The position numbers and the translations under genes are program-made. 64,000 nucleotides of DNA from an uncultured Lachnospiraceae bacterium (GTDB lineage Bacteria; Bacillota; Clostridia; Lachnospirales; Lachnospiraceae). Numbering within the stretch: position 1 is the stretch's first letter; every line of letters starts with the position of its first letter. This document shows positions 44,815-55,438 of the stretch, in pieces. The stretch covers positions 73,645-137,644 of the forward strand of contig CAJUJY010000001.1 of assembly GCA_910586555.1 (NCBI GenBank), given 5' to 3'. The notes beneath the pieces are model-generated. The model saw only the letters and a program-made list of their open reading frames with translations, ran no database searches and was not told the DNA's origin.

Positions 44815-46737
44815 ATGAGTGAATACACTGGAAAAGAGATTGTTATTTTAGAGGGCCTGGAAGCTGTCCGCAAACGCCCAGGCATGTATATAGGTTCTAC
44901 AGGACCACGGGGGCTTCACCATCTTGTATGGGAAATCCTTGATAACAGCATAGATGAACAGCTTGCTGGTTTTTGTAATGAAATCCATATTACAATGCTA
45001 AAAGACGGCGGCATACGGATTAAAGATAACGGACGTGGTGTGCCTGTTGATATCCACCCCTCAAAAAAGGTTGCTACTGTACGTGTTGTTTATACTATAC
45101 TTCATGCTGGCGGTAAATTTGGCAATTCTGCATATAAGGTTTCTGGCGGGCTGCATGGTGTAGGCTCTTCTGTTGTAAATGCACTTTCCACACATATGAT
45201 TGTTGAAGTGAGAAGGAACGGGCTTATTTACTGTGATGAATACAAAGACGGCGGCCACCCTGTTACCCCGCTTAATAATGATGGTTCCCTTGAACCTTCT
45301 GGCAAATGCGCAAAGGCAGATACAGGCACTACTGTTACATTTTATCCTGACCCTGAAATCTTTGAAACTGTGGAGTTTAAGGCAGATGTTATTAAAAAGA
45401 AACTTAAGGAAATTGCATACCTTAATAAAAATTTAAAACTAGTATTCTATGATGAACATACAGGTGATGAAAGGGTTTATCTTGAAGAAGACGGAATTAA
45501 AAGTTTTATAGATTACATTAACCGTGATACACAAGTTTTGCATAACGAGCCAGTATATATTGAAGGTACAAGCGGTGATATTGAAGTTGAAATTGCTTTC
45601 CAGTACACTACAAACTTTTCTGAACAGATTAACCCCTACTGTAACCGTATAAATGTTGTTGACGGGGGTACACTTGTTACAGGATTTAAAACAGCACTTA
45701 CACGTGTTATGAACCAGTATGCCAGGGAACTTGGCATACTTAAAGATAAAGATGAAAATTTTGATGGTAAGGATATAAGGAACGGGCTTGTTGCCATTAT
45801 ATCCATAAAACACCCTGACCCACAGTTTGAAGGCCAGACTAAAACAAAGCTTGGAAATACTGATGCCAAAACTGCTGTTGAAGATGTATTTGGTACGAAA
45901 GTACAAAGGTTTTTTGATAAAAATATTGACATACTCCGTGCAATACTTGATAACTCGCTTAAGTCATACAATGCCAGGAAAGCAAGCGATAAAGCGCGCA
46001 ATGCTGTTTTAAAGCAGTTAAATGACGTTGACACTAAAAGCAAACTTGCTGCATGTACTTCTAAAAAGCCTGGAGAATGTGAAGTTTATATTGTCGAAGG
46101 TGATTCCGCAGGCGGCACTGTCAAAACAGCCAGAAACAGGCATACCCAGGCTGTACTTCCACTGCGTGGCAAAATCCTTAATGTTGAAAAGGCTACCCTT
46201 GAAAAAATACTTCTGAATAATGAAATAAAATCAATGATAGCAGCATTTGGCTGTGGCATTGGTGATGAATTTGATATAAACAAACTCCGCTATGATAAAA
46301 TTATAATACTTACAGATGCAGATGTTGATGGTGCACATATAAGCACACTCCTTCTTACATTTTTCTACAGGTTTATGCCAGAACTTATATATTCAGGCAA
46401 AATCTACAGGGGGCTTCCGCCACTTTATAAAGTAGATTATATAAACGGCAAAAAGAAAATTTCAGAATATATTTTTAATGACTTTGAACTCGAAAAATTC
46501 AGGAAAAACAAAAGTAATAAAATAACTGGCATACAACGTTATAAAGGGCTTGGGGAAATGGATGCAGAACAGTTGTGGGAAACAACACTAGACCCCAAAA
46601 GCCGTGTACTTGCACAGATTTCAATAAGTGACAGTGTAGATGCAGATGAAATAACAACAACACTTATGAGCAGTAATGTACCACCACGCAGGCAGTTTAT
46701 AATGGAAGAAGCAAAGTATGCAAATCTTGATGTATAA
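44815..46737 (+). CDS. Type II topoisomerase subunit B (topoisomerase IV ParE-like, or second GyrB)
   Basis: 640 residues. GHKL ATPase with LEAVRKRPGMYIGSTGPRGLHH, the Asn/Asp-containing EILDNSIDEQ, DNGRGVPV and GGLHGVGSSVVNAL; then the transducer motif QTKTKLGNTD, and the TOPRIM domain with EGDSAGGTVKTARNR and the metal Asp pair in ILTDADVDGAHIS. The partner A subunit follows at 46,832. This length fits both ParE and GyrB; the pairing and the partner's lack of a clear GyrA box favour topoisomerase IV, which decatenates chromosomes. ATG is used as start rather than a GTG four codons upstream that abuts the AAAGG site. Confidence 0.88.
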   Translation: MSEYTGKEIVILEGLEAVRKRPGMYIGSTGPRGLHHLVWEILDNSIDEQLAGFCNEIHITMLKDGGIRIKDNGRGVPVDIHPSKKVATVRVVYTILHAGGKFGNSAYKVSGGLHGVGSSVVNALSTHMIVEVRRNGLIYCDEYKDGGHPVTPLNNDGSLEPSGKCAKADTGTTVTFYPDPEIFETVEFKADVIKKKLKEIAYLNKNLKLVFYDEHTGDERVYLEEDGIKSFIDYINRDTQVLHNEPVYIEGTSGDIEVEIAFQYTTNFSEQINPYCNRINVVDGGTLVTGFKTALTRVMNQYARELGILKDKDENFDGKDIRNGLVAIISIKHPDPQFEGQTKTKLGNTDAKTAVEDVFGTKVQRFFDKNIDILRAILDNSLKSYNARKASDKARNAVLKQLNDVDTKSKLAACTSKKPGECEVYIVEGDSAGGTVKTARNRHTQAVLPLRGKILNVEKATLEKILLNNEIKSMIAAFGCGIGDEFDINKLRYDKIIILTDADVDGAHISTLLLTFFYRFMPELIYSGKIYRGLPPLYKVDYINGKKKISEYIFNDFELEKFRKNKSNKITGIQRYKGLGEMDAEQLWETTLDPKSRVLAQISISDSVDADEITTTLMSSNVPPRRQFIMEEAKYANLDV

Positions 46738-46831
46738 AATATAAAACTGGCATTTCCCACAAATTGGACTGCTTTTCCAGATGTAAAGGCAAAGTATATA
46801 CACACAACCAGCACAGAAATGAGGTATAATA

Positions 46832-49078
46832 ATGAAATATAATGAACAGCCTGTAATACAGCTTGATTTTTCTGAAGAAATGCGTAATTCATACCGTGAT
46901 TATGCAGTAAGTGTAATAATTGCAAGAGCCCTTCCTGATGTAAGGGATGGGCTTAAACCTGTACAAAGGCGTATTCTTTATGCAATGAATGAACTTTCGC
47001 TTGATCCTGGCAAACCACACAGGAAAAGTGCACGTATCGTTGGTGATACAATGGGCAAATACCATCCACATGGTGACAGTTCAATATATGATGCACTTGT
47101 ACATATGACAGAGGACTATTCACTTTCAATACCGCTTATAGACGGGCATGGCAATTTTGGTTCTATTGACGGTGACGGGGCTGCTGCCATGCGTTATACG
47201 GAAGCCAGGCTTTCATATGGTGCAATGGCACTTCTTGAAAACCTTGATAAAGGGCTTGTACCATTTGGCCCTAATTTTGATGAGAGTGAAAAAGAGCCGC
47301 TTGTACTGCCTGCCACAATTCCAAACCTGCTTATAAACGGCACTACAGGAATTGCCGTCGGTATGGCTACAAATATGCCTCCACACAATCCTTCTGAAGT
47401 AATAGATGGCATTATTGCATTTATGGACAATCCTGAAATATCTACAAAAGGGCTTATGAAATATATAAAAGGCCCTGATTTCCCAACAGGCGGAATAATT
47501 ACAAATGCGGATGATCTTTTTAATATTTATGATACAGGTGAAGGCAAAATCAAAGTCCGTTCCAAAGTTGTAACTGAAGACAGTGATTATGGACGCAAAA
47601 ATATTGTAATAACTGAAATCCCTTACACAGTTGCCGGCAATAAAACAAAACTCTTAGAAAACCTTGCTGCCCTTGCCAAAGACAAAGTATTTGATGAAAT
47701 ATATGATGTAAGGGACGAATCTTCCAAGGAAGGCATACGTATTGTTATTGAAGTTAAAAAAGACAGGGATACAGATAACCTTTTAAACGGGCTTTACCAG
47801 AAAACATCTATGGAAGATACTTATGGTGTAAATATGCTTGCAGTTAAAAATAAACAGCCAGTAACATTTACACTTAAAGGCCTTGTAAATGAATTTGTCA
47901 CATTCCAGGAGGAACTTTATACAAAAGAATATAAACACCTGCTTAGCAAAGCAAATGACCGGCTTGAAATTGTAGAAGGGCTTATAAAGGCAACAGGTGT
48001 AATAGACCTGGTTATAGAAATTTTAAGGGGCAGCAGTTCAATAAAACAGGCTAAATCCTGTCTTACAAAAGGCATTACAGAAGGCATAAAATTTAAAACA
48101 AAAAAATCAGAAAAAGAAGCCGCACGGCTTGGCTTTTCAGAACGCCAGGCAGAAGCAATACTATCAATGCAGTTAAGTAAACTAATAGGGCTTGAACTTC
48201 TTAAACTGCACCAGGAAAGCAACATGCTAATAACGGATATAACTAACTACAGGAAAATACTTGGTGATATTAATGAACTCCATAAAGCCATTAAAAAAAG
48301 GCTTAAAGCATATAAAAAACAGTTTGGAAGGGAAAGGCGCACTATACTTTGCAATACCAGCAATGCAAAATATGTTGAGGAAATAAAAGAAGAAAATGTA
48401 TATATAATGATAGACAGGTTTGGATACTGCAAATCACTTGATGAAACAAGCTACTCACGCCTTGCACCTGAAACACTTAATGAATATAAACATATTATCC
48501 CAGTTAAAAATACAGGGAAACTATGCCTTTTTTCTGCTACAGGCTCTATGTACCAGATAAAAGCACTGTCTATACCTAAAACCAAAAGCCGTGATAAAGG
48601 TGTGCTGATACAGACACTTTGCAAGGCAGGCAAAGATGATATAATAACATATATAACATCTGATGATTTATCTGAATCACAGCTTTTATTTGTATCAAAG
48701 TCAGGGTATGTAAAACTTGTATCTGGAATAGAATTTGAAACAAACCGGTCTGTAATAACATCAACAAAACTTGAGGAAGAAGACACATTGGTATGCGTAA
48801 AACCAGTTACTGTAGAAGAAACCATAGCAGATAACAGAAATATACTAATGGTAACAGAAAAAGGAGGTGTGCTTTTATTCCCATTAAACCAGGCAGGTGA
48901 ATTTAAAAAAACAAGCAAGGGGCTTAAAGGCATATCACTTCCAAAAGGAGATTTCCTTGCATATGCCTGCATAACCTCACCAGATGAAACAGATATAGAA
49001 TTTAACAATAAACATTATAACCCACAGAAAATAAAACTAAAGAACCGCAACGATAAACCATCAAAAATAAAAGTTTAA
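46832..49078 (+). CDS. Type II topoisomerase subunit A (topoisomerase IV ParC-like)
   Basis: 748 residues. The winged-helix region [29 protein letters not shown] is typical, and the catalytic Tyr lies in [11 protein letters not shown] near residue 122. [12 protein letters not shown] covers the quinolone-pocket Ser. The C-terminal propeller lacks a clear QRRGGKG-type GyrA box; only KTKSRDKGV is seen. That points to ParC, or at least to a non-supercoiling enzyme. GAGG lies upstream of the ATG, and the subunit B gene precedes it by 94 bp. Confidence 0.9.
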   Translation: MKYNEQPVIQLDFSEEMRNSYRDYAVSVIIARALPDVRDGLKPVQRRILYAMNELSLDPGKPHRKSARIVGDTMGKYHPHGDSSIYDALVHMTEDYSLSIPLIDGHGNFGSIDGDGAAAMRYTEARLSYGAMALLENLDKGLVPFGPNFDESEKEPLVLPATIPNLLINGTTGIAVGMATNMPPHNPSEVIDGIIAFMDNPEISTKGLMKYIKGPDFPTGGIITNADDLFNIYDTGEGKIKVRSKVVTEDSDYGRKNIVITEIPYTVAGNKTKLLENLAALAKDKVFDEIYDVRDESSKEGIRIVIEVKKDRDTDNLLNGLYQKTSMEDTYGVNMLAVKNKQPVTFTLKGLVNEFVTFQEELYTKEYKHLLSKANDRLEIVEGLIKATGVIDLVIEILRGSSSIKQAKSCLTKGITEGIKFKTKKSEKEAARLGFSERQAEAILSMQLSKLIGLELLKLHQESNMLITDITNYRKILGDINELHKAIKKRLKAYKKQFGRERRTILCNTSNAKYVEEIKEENVYIMIDRFGYCKSLDETSYSRLAPETLNEYKHIIPVKNTGKLCLFSATGSMYQIKALSIPKTKSRDKGVLIQTLCKAGKDDIITYITSDDLSESQLLFVSKSGYVKLVSGIEFETNRSVITSTKLEEEDTLVCVKPVTVEETIADNRNILMVTEKGGVLLFPLNQAGEFKKTSKGLKGISLPKGDFLAYACITSPDETDIEFNNKHYNPQKIKLKNRNDKPSKIKV

Positions 49079-49087
49079 CCTTATTAA

Positions 49088-49149
49088 GCCAGGACTGTTC
49101 CAGGCAGTGCCCATAAAGGCAGCCTGTAAAACAATCCTGGCAGCTTTTT
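49088..49149 (+). terminator. Large hairpin terminator after the topoisomerase operon
   Basis: CCAGGACTGTT and AACAATCCTGG pair with one wobble, enclosing a second CAGGC/GCCTG hairpin, and CAGCTTTTTA follows on the plus strand. The segment begins TTAACCTTATTAAGCCAG, like the ends of the ~92-bp repeat family, so the terminator may derive from such an element. Confidence 0.75.
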
Positions 49150-49414
49150 ACTCTGCTTCAGCTTCTTTAACAGGTACATCTTCCTCTTCCTGTTCTTCTT
49201 CTTTACTGCTTTCTTCTTTTTCCATATCAAGGGTTACATATTCCCTGTCCCCTTCATCACCATCATCAATATCATCGAAATCATCATCAAAACTGTCATC
49301 AAAATCATCTTCTTTATCTGTTTTGCCAAAAACCTTTTTTAATAAAAATGCCGCGCCGCATACAACACCTGTTACTGCTGCTGCGCCCATTACAAACTTA
49401 AAAAATTTCTTCAT
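49148..49414 (-). CDS. Small acidic membrane-anchored protein, function unknown
   Basis: 88 residues. A hydrophobic segment at ~5-26 (FFKFVMGAAAVTGVVCGAAFLL) is followed by a strongly acidic tail of Asp and Glu (DDFDDSFDDDFDDIDDGDE, then EEEQEEED). No lipobox is evident. GGAGG precedes the ATG. It follows pfkA by 72 bp on the same strand. No function can be given; small acidic tails of this kind are easily found near the membrane in Lachnospiraceae but are uncharacterised. Confidence 0.7.
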   Translation of the reverse strand: MKKFFKFVMGAAAVTGVVCGAAFLLKKVFGKTDKEDDFDDSFDDDFDDIDDGDEGDREYVTLDMEKEESSKEEEQEEEDVPVKEAEAE

Positions 49415-49486
49415 AATTGATTATTTCCTCCTTTATTTGCAAGACAGGAATACTTAACCAGCCTGTCCTGGAATTTATAATATTTT

Positions 49487-50464
49487 TTACTTTGTTGTAA
49501 GCCTGTGTGTAATATGGAATAAATACGGGTCAAGATCTTTTGTCATTGACAAAGCTTCCTGTATATCAAAATCCACAAATTCACCGCCTTTATATCCTAC
49601 AATGCGGTTAGTCTTGCCTTCACAAAGAAGTTCTACTGCTTTTGTGCCAAGTGCTGATGCATATACCCTGTCTTTACAGGTAGGATTCCCTCCACGCTGT
49701 ATATGTCCAAGTACAGTTGCCCTTGTTTCTATACCTGTTGCAAGTTCAATAAGCTTTGCCATCTCTGTAGAACTTCCAACACCTTCGGCATTTACAATAA
49801 TATGGTTCTTCTTGCCAAGCCTGCGCCTGTCAAGGATTTTACTGATTATCCTCTGGATATCACCGTGGTACTTCTCTGTTGTAAGTATATATTCTGCCCC
49901 GCTTGCTATACCTGTCCAGAGTGCAATATGCCCTGCTGTACGCCCCATTACTTCAACAATCGAGCAGCGTTCATGTGATTCAGAAGTATCCCTTAATTTA
50001 TCAATGGCTTCCATGGCTGTATTAATAGCTGTATCAAACCCTATTGTATACTCTGTACATGCTATATCAAGATCAATAGTACCTGGCACACCTACAGTAT
50101 TAATGCCATGCTCTGCAAGCCTGCTTGCACCATTAAATGAACCATCACCGCCAATGACTACCACACCATCAATACCATGCTTGCGGCATATGTCTGCACC
50201 CTTTTCCTGGTATTCTTTCTTTTTAAATTCAAGGCAGCGTGCAGTATAAAGGATAGTACCGCCAGTCTGGATTATATCAGAAACTGAAAGATTGTTCATA
50301 TCAACTATATCCTCTTCCAGCAAGCCTGCAAACCCATGACGTATCCCCTTTATATTTAAGCCGCATGAAATACCTGTACGGACAACAGCACGTATAGCTG
50401 CATTCATTCCTGGGGCATCTCCTCCGCTTGTTAATACACCAATAGTTTTCACCGCATAACTCAT
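49487..50464 (-). CDS. pfkA: 6-phosphofructokinase
   Basis: 325 residues. Phosphorylates fructose 6-phosphate in glycolysis. IGVLTSGGDAPGMNAAIRAVV is the ATP-binding start, and GGDGSFNGA and PGTID carry Gly at the two positions that mark ATP-dependent rather than PPi-dependent enzymes. The active site reads TIDLDIACTEYTIGFDTA; the usual TIDND has Leu in place of Asn, while both Asp residues remain. VEVMGRTAGHIAL is standard. It follows dnaE (246 bp gap), a neighbourhood common in Firmicutes. GGAGG precedes the ATG. Confidence 0.95.
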   Translation of the reverse strand: MSYAVKTIGVLTSGGDAPGMNAAIRAVVRTGISCGLNIKGIRHGFAGLLEEDIVDMNNLSVSDIIQTGGTILYTARCLEFKKKEYQEKGADICRKHGIDGVVVIGGDGSFNGASRLAEHGINTVGVPGTIDLDIACTEYTIGFDTAINTAMEAIDKLRDTSESHERCSIVEVMGRTAGHIALWTGIASGAEYILTTEKYHGDIQRIISKILDRRRLGKKNHIIVNAEGVGSSTEMAKLIELATGIETRATVLGHIQRGGNPTCKDRVYASALGTKAVELLCEGKTNRIVGYKGGEFVDFDIQEALSMTKDLDPYLFHITHRLTTK

Positions 50465-50519
50465 AATAATCCTCCATTCTTGCTAAAATCTGCAAACCTG
50501 TGCATAAACACCGGCCTGC

Positions 50520-50543
50520 ATACGGGCTGTGCCCGTATTTTTA
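50520..50543 (+). other. Terminator-like hairpin between dnaE and pfkA, on the strand opposite to both
   Basis: ATACGGGC-TGT-GCCCGTAT followed by TTTTT on the plus strand. Both flanking genes are on the minus strand, so it could stop antisense transcripts or act as an RNA structure at the dnaE-pfkA junction. No promoter for a plus-strand RNA is evident. The remaining gap 50,544-50,710 holds nothing else I recognise. Confidence 0.45.
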
Positions 50544-50710
50544 AAAAACCCAGGTTCTTCAAAGGCTGAAGTGTAATAATTGTTTCAGTGCTGCTTTGGA
50601 ATAATTTCCTGGCATGTCCTTCTCATTTAAAAAAGTAACTATTTTTATATATAAAATTATATGGTTACTATACATGGCTTATTAATAGTAATATTGTACG
50701 ATAAAATGGA

Positions 50711-51930
50711 TTATTTTTCAATACTCTTTTCCTTTATTGCAACCTGGTTTTCACCAAATTCCTCCAGAACTCTTTCTTTTACTATTCTTCTTGCATCAGT
50801 ACACATGCTTTTAGGAAGTTTTTTTACAAGCTTTTCTTCTATAACATAGATACATACTGTATCATTGCCATCATATGGCATGATTCTTTCATAAAGCTTG
50901 TTTTCATTTTCTTTAAATTCTGCAATATTTGTAAACCTCACCCATAGTTCACATGGTATTTTTCCAAACGGAATTATATCCTGGCATATAACTTTGCCCT
51001 GCCTGTCCTCACCAACACTTGCCCTGCCTTTTATAAATACTTTGGAGTCGGTTTCAAGCAGTTCTTTCTTCTTTTCATAACAGTTTGAAAAAACTACAAC
51101 TTCTACGGAACCATATAAATCTTCAACTGTAATAAATGCCATAACTGTATTTTTTCTTGTTATTTTAATGTTTTTTGCAGTAATTATCCCGCCTATTATT
51201 ACATTTTCCCCATCATATACCCTTGCCATACCTGTATTATTGTCTTCATCATCATTTACAAAATCTATTGAATTTTTTGTACAATTTTTTTTAAGCAGGC
51301 TGGTATAATCTTCAAGCGGATGCCCACTTATATATATGCTTAGTGTTTCTTTTTCAAATGCAAGCAGTTCTTCTTTTTCATATTCTGGCACATCAGGATA
51401 TTGTATTTCATTGGCATGTCCAAGTCCTGTGTCTTCCATGTCAAATAGTGAAAGCTGCCCTGTTATGCTTCCTCTTTTTTCATGGTTTACACTGTCAATC
51501 ATTTCACCATATACCATCATTTTCTGTTTCCTGTTACCTGGAAGGCAATCAAATGCACCAGATTTTATAAAGTTCTCTATTGTATGGCGGTTTGCCTCCT
51601 TAGAAGTCATTCTTGTGATAAAATCCTGCATAGAAACAAAATCCCCTCCACGGCTGCGCTCCGCTTTTACTGCTGCAACCACAGGTGTGCCAATGCCCTT
51701 TATTGCAGACATTCCATACATTATCTTTCCATCTGATACATGGAACTCACCATAACCTTTATTAATATCAGGTGGTATTATTTCTATTCCCATCTGGCGG
51801 CATGTCATAATATATGAAAGTACTTTACCTGGATTAGCCTTAACAGATGTAAGTAACGCTGCCATAAATTCCACAGGGTAATAATATTTAAGATATGCCG
51901 TCTGGTATGCAACTACAGCATATGCCGCTG
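50711..51930 (-). CDS. dnaE: DNA polymerase III alpha subunit DnaE, exon 3 (C-terminal)
   Basis: Codes the last ~406 codons of DnaE, from AAYAVVAYQTAYLKYYYPVEF to the stop. It contains the end of the fingers domain (SHAAAYAVVAYQTAYLK is completed by the last bases of exon 2), the tandem HhH region (KGIGTPVVAAVKAERS) and an OB-fold (ITRKNTVMAFITVEDLYGSVEVVVF). Read alone, the frame runs back into the intron and gives a false N-terminus (MEITSKSYLSTS). The splice border is placed at 51,930/51,931 because joining it to exon 2 restores the codons K-S-H-A-A-A-Y. Confidence 0.93.
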
Positions 51931-51979
51931 ATGTCGATAGGTAACTCTTTGATGTTATCTCCAAGTTTTCCCCCGACCC

Positions 51980-52013
51980 AAACCGTGCATGCGGCTTTCA
52001 CCGCACACGGCTT
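51980..52013 (-). ncRNA. Group II intron 2, domain V catalytic hairpin
   Basis: 34 nt reading AAGCCGTGTGCGGTGAAAGC then CGCATGCACGGTTT on the minus strand. The AGC-type catalytic base region, the GAAA-type loop and the 2-nt bulge region are of standard form. It is nearly the same as domain V of intron 1 (55,327-55,360). Confidence 0.88.
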
Positions 52014-52074
52014 TCCATCGAAAAAGATTTATTTCTTCTATAATGTGTCACCACATTACACAAGTTTCAATTGT

Positions 52075-53973
52075 TTAATGATTTAATATATTTCTTAATT
52101 CTAAGATTTTTTTGTTATTTGTTGTTGTATCTGAATGTACTAAGTTGTGACAATCATTACATAGAGTTATTAGGTTATATATTTTATTGATTTTGTTCAT
52201 AGGTAGTTTTTTGTCTTTATGATGGCAATGAATGTTACCTACATTAACCATCTTCTTACATGCAACACATTTTCCTCTGTCCCTGTTGTATGCATATTCC
52301 CGATTCATTACATATTCAAAATTATAAATTTTATCATTTATCTCGTTGTTGCCAACTATTCTGAATAATTCGTATGGGTTATAGATTGTGTTTCTATATT
52401 TTCCCATTTGTTTGTTCGATTTAGATTGTTTCCTTATACTTCTTCCCTTTTCTGAGTATGGTGTCATTTCAGGATTAAACAATCTAGCATACTGAATTGG
52501 AGTTATAAATGCTTTTGTGATTCCTACCTTTATATCTTTGTATTCTAAGAAGAATGTTTTAGTTGTATAGTCTTTGTGTCTATTTGTTAGATTTCCTAAT
52601 TTGTTCAGTTCTATGAATGCCTCATCAAATTCATATCCCATATATTTCCAAGTTTTGAAAGCTGTGTAGTATATTTGGTTGTCTATGCTCATGAATAATT
52701 TTTTGGCTATTGCTATTCTGAAATAGTTAGTAAGACCTATTATCATACTATTGATTTGTTCGATTATTACTACCTTTTCAAATTCGGTTTTCATGTATCT
52801 AATCTGAATCATCTTGTCTAGTATTGTCCTTACCTTTTTCCTAACAATTTTGGCATTTGGAATTACCTTACATACTTCTTTTTCAGAAAATCTTTTCTTA
52901 TCAATAAATATTTCAAACCCTAAGAATTTAGCTCTTTGTTCAGTTAAATCTGTTATTAATGTTTTTTCTTTTGACAGATTTAATTTCAATCTGTTCTTGA
53001 AAAATTTTTCACATTGTCTTAGTACTCTCTTTGCTTCATCAATATCTGTTGTTAGTATAATCCAATCATCTGCATATCTAATTAAATATTTTGGTTTGTG
53101 TTGCTTCTTGAGACTTTTTCTTGCATTGTCTTTTGCTACCTTGAGTTTAGATTTAGATTTTGCTATGTATTTATCAATAAATGGATGTTCCTCAAATTGC
53201 TTGGCTATATAGTTGTCAAAACAATTAAGGTATATATTTGCCAAAATAGGGGAAATGATTCCTCCTTGTGGTGTTCCCAATATTGATTCATACATTTTTA
53301 GCTCTTCCATTATGCCTGCTCTAAGCATTTTTTTAATGATTGAGAGAAATCTTTGGTCTTTAATTCCTAAACCATACATCCTTTTGATGAGTATATTGTG
53401 GTCTACATTATCAAAGAAACCTTCTATATCGCCCTCAATTGCAATTTTGCAGCCTGTTGTGTTTACTATTTGGACTACTCTCGCTATCGCATGTTCGGCA
53501 TTTCTGTATGGTCTAAACCCATAACTGTGATTGAAAAACTTTGCTTCTACAATAGGTTCAATTACCATTTTTGCTATCATTTGAATTATTCTATCAAGCA
53601 TAGTTGGTATACCTAGTGGTCTCATCTTGCCATTTTTCTTAGGAATATAAACTCTTCTAACTGGACTTGGATGATAATCATCTATGGTGTCCTGTATTAA
53701 TTTTATGAGTTTATCTGCTTTCATTTGTAAGTATTTATTGATGTCCTTTTTGTCAATTCCAGCAGTATAACTTCCTTTGTTAGCTTTTATTCTGTGTATT
53801 GCAGATATGATTGTTTCTTCATTTTTCATAAGTTCTATTAAGTCGTAGAACTCACAATTATCTTTCTTAGAATTTTCGTACATAGTATCTAGTACTTGTA
53901 CTAAATCATCTTCATTGCTTATGACATAACTTTTTATGCACATCTTCAATGTTACCACTTCCAATGCTTTCAC
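52075..53973 (-). CDS. Group II intron-encoded reverse transcriptase/maturase with HNH domain (intron 2)
   Basis: 632 residues, apparently intact. The RT domain has RRVYIPKKNGKMRPLGIPTM near residue 105, GTPQGGIISPILANIYLN and the catalytic YADD in YLIRYADDWIILT near residue 300. The maturase (X) domain follows, and the C-terminal HNH endonuclease domain has CVACKKMVNVGNIHCHHKDK and LITLCNDCHNLVH. It should promote splicing and retrohoming of its intron. The start is GTG in the given frame; an ATG ten codons later is an alternative. Confidence 0.95.
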   Translation of the reverse strand: MKALEVVTLKMCIKSYVISNEDDLVQVLDTMYENSKKDNCEFYDLIELMKNEETIISAIHRIKANKGSYTAGIDKKDINKYLQMKADKLIKLIQDTIDDYHPSPVRRVYIPKKNGKMRPLGIPTMLDRIIQMIAKMVIEPIVEAKFFNHSYGFRPYRNAEHAIARVVQIVNTTGCKIAIEGDIEGFFDNVDHNILIKRMYGLGIKDQRFLSIIKKMLRAGIMEELKMYESILGTPQGGIISPILANIYLNCFDNYIAKQFEEHPFIDKYIAKSKSKLKVAKDNARKSLKKQHKPKYLIRYADDWIILTTDIDEAKRVLRQCEKFFKNRLKLNLSKEKTLITDLTEQRAKFLGFEIFIDKKRFSEKEVCKVIPNAKIVRKKVRTILDKMIQIRYMKTEFEKVVIIEQINSMIIGLTNYFRIAIAKKLFMSIDNQIYYTAFKTWKYMGYEFDEAFIELNKLGNLTNRHKDYTTKTFFLEYKDIKVGITKAFITPIQYARLFNPEMTPYSEKGRSIRKQSKSNKQMGKYRNTIYNPYELFRIVGNNEINDKIYNFEYVMNREYAYNRDRGKCVACKKMVNVGNIHCHHKDKKLPMNKINKIYNLITLCNDCHNLVHSDTTTNNKKILELRNILNH

Positions 53974-54669
53974 TATTTAACTTCCACCTTGAGATATAGA
54001 TACAAGGGTTCGTATTGATATGTCATTAAACAATTTACTTTCTTTTCCGACTGGAGTCCTTCGCTCGTGATGATTTTATCCTCCTTACTACATCGCTGTA
54101 GTTAGTAACTAGTGGTCATCAGTCAACACTACTATGACTCCTCTGACTCCTCTTAATTTTCTTCGAGATAACACTCTCCAATTAAGAGGTCTCCCAAGTT
54201 CCGAATAAACTAGCCCTACTTTTACTTCAACTTAGGTTTCTTCTCTATGCCGAAGACTATATTATGGCTAACTACTTTAATCACCATAATATCATAGCTT
54301 TAGCTCTTGAATACAAATAACACACGACTATTTGTATTAGTCTTAAAATCCCACTGCTTGCTGTGGGGCAACAATAACGACACTTCAAACAAAGATTCGT
54401 TTCCTAACCATATCGAAGTTTTTAAGGCGAACCGCTCCATCTAGCCTTATTTATGACTGGCCAAGGCATCAGGCTTCGTCCTTACCGTGCTCTATACAGT
54501 CCAATTTGTTATAATCGAACCGCATAACGGGGTATCATTCTTATTACTTTAAGTAGTTGTAATAGAAAGGGTTTTCACCTTTCAAATCGTTTATTCAGTT
54601 AAAACTCTTTCAAGTTTTCTCTCTTTTATTCTCTATCTCAGAGTTTTTATATGAGAGAACTTGGCACAC

Positions 54670-55267
54670 CATGTGATTTATTAAATGCATATTTTGCAAA
54701 ATCAATCATTTCATCATAAATTTTATTAGCAATATTTTCAGGTATACCATTTGCAATACAGCCTTTAACACCTTCTTCTTCATTGCCATATACAAAGTTT
54801 TTGCGTTCGGCCTCCATAACTTTTGTTTTCTTTTTAGACATTGCCCTGCGTACAAGGTCACTGCGCCCAAAACTGTAGCCTGCAAGGTTTCTTACTATCT
54901 GCATAACTTGTTCCTGGTACACAATACATCCATATGTAGGTGACAGTATAGGTTCAAGCTGCGGGCAGTCATATGTTATGTTTTTGCTGTTCTCTTTACC
55001 TTCAATATATTTCGGTATAAAATCCATAGGCCCTGGACGGTAAAGCGATATTCCTGCTATAATATCTTCCATATTTTGCGGCTTAAGTTCCTTTATAAAC
55101 TGTTTCATTCCTGCACTTTCAAGCTGGAATACTCCTTCTGTCCTGCCTGTGCCAAGCATATCAAATACATTCTTATCTTCATAGTCTATATCCATTTTAT
55201 AGACACCGCCAAGCCCCGCCATTTCTGCGGCATCATTAATAACAGTAAGGGTTCTTAAACCTAAAAA
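54670..55267 (-). CDS. dnaE: DnaE exon 2 (middle)
   Basis: 598 bp, 199 codons plus one base. It codes FLGLRTLTVINDAAEMAG through IDFAKYAFNKSH, covering the end of the palm and the fingers of DnaE (GIFQ-like GVFQLESAGMKQFIKEL; SLYRPGPMDFIPKYIEGK; YGCIVYQEQVMQIV). Borders come from the group II consensus and the requirement for an open frame with exons 1 and 3. Read alone the frame runs on into intron sequence at both ends. Confidence 0.93.
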
Positions 55268-55326
55268 ATATGGATAGGTAACGAACACCGTCAGCATTAC
55301 CTGTACGGGTCGTTTTCCCCCCATTC

Positions 55327-55360
55327 ACACCGTGCATGCGACTTTCACCGCACACGGCGT
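55327..55360 (-). ncRNA. Group II intron 1, domain V catalytic hairpin
   Basis: 34 nt reading ACGCCGTGTGCGGTGAAAGT then CGCATGCACGGTGT on the minus strand. Closing pairs differ from intron 2 but remain complementary, so the fold is kept. Confidence 0.88.
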
Positions 55361-55438
55361 TCCATCGTAAATAGTAGTCTTTGGTAAACTACTTTCGGAT
55401 ATTGTCAGAAATTCTTTTTACCAACCAGTGTTTCAGTG

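Larger units (their letters stand above)
51931..54669 (-). mobile_element. Group II intron 2 in dnaE (2,739 bp, with maturase ORF)
   Basis: The intron starts GTGTGCCAAG at 54,669 and ends CTATCGACAT at 51,931, matching the GUGYG...AY consensus. Domain V is the 34-nt hairpin AAGCCGTGTGCGGTGAAAG... at 51,980-52,013; domain VI follows (51,931-~51,975) with GAGATAACAT and GTTACCTATC arms. The reverse transcriptase ORF lies in domain IV. The ~700 bp before it (53,974-54,669) form domains I-III. The intron interrupts dnaE in phase 1 after the first base of the Ala codon in FNKSH-AAAY. Confidence 0.93.

Noticed and set aside
44803..46737. Certain gyrB assignment for the topoisomerase B subunit
   Set aside because: Length and motifs fit both GyrB and ParE; the neighbour lacks a GyrA box, so topoisomerase IV is preferred but not certain.
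50711..51964. Separate DnaE-like protein starting MEITSKSYLSTS
   Set aside because: The first 11 residues are intron sequence (domain VI and flank); the true content is dnaE exon 3.
54647..55324. Separate 225-residue polymerase fragment gene
   Set aside because: Both ends read into intron sequence; it is exon 2 of dnaE and has no start signals of its own.
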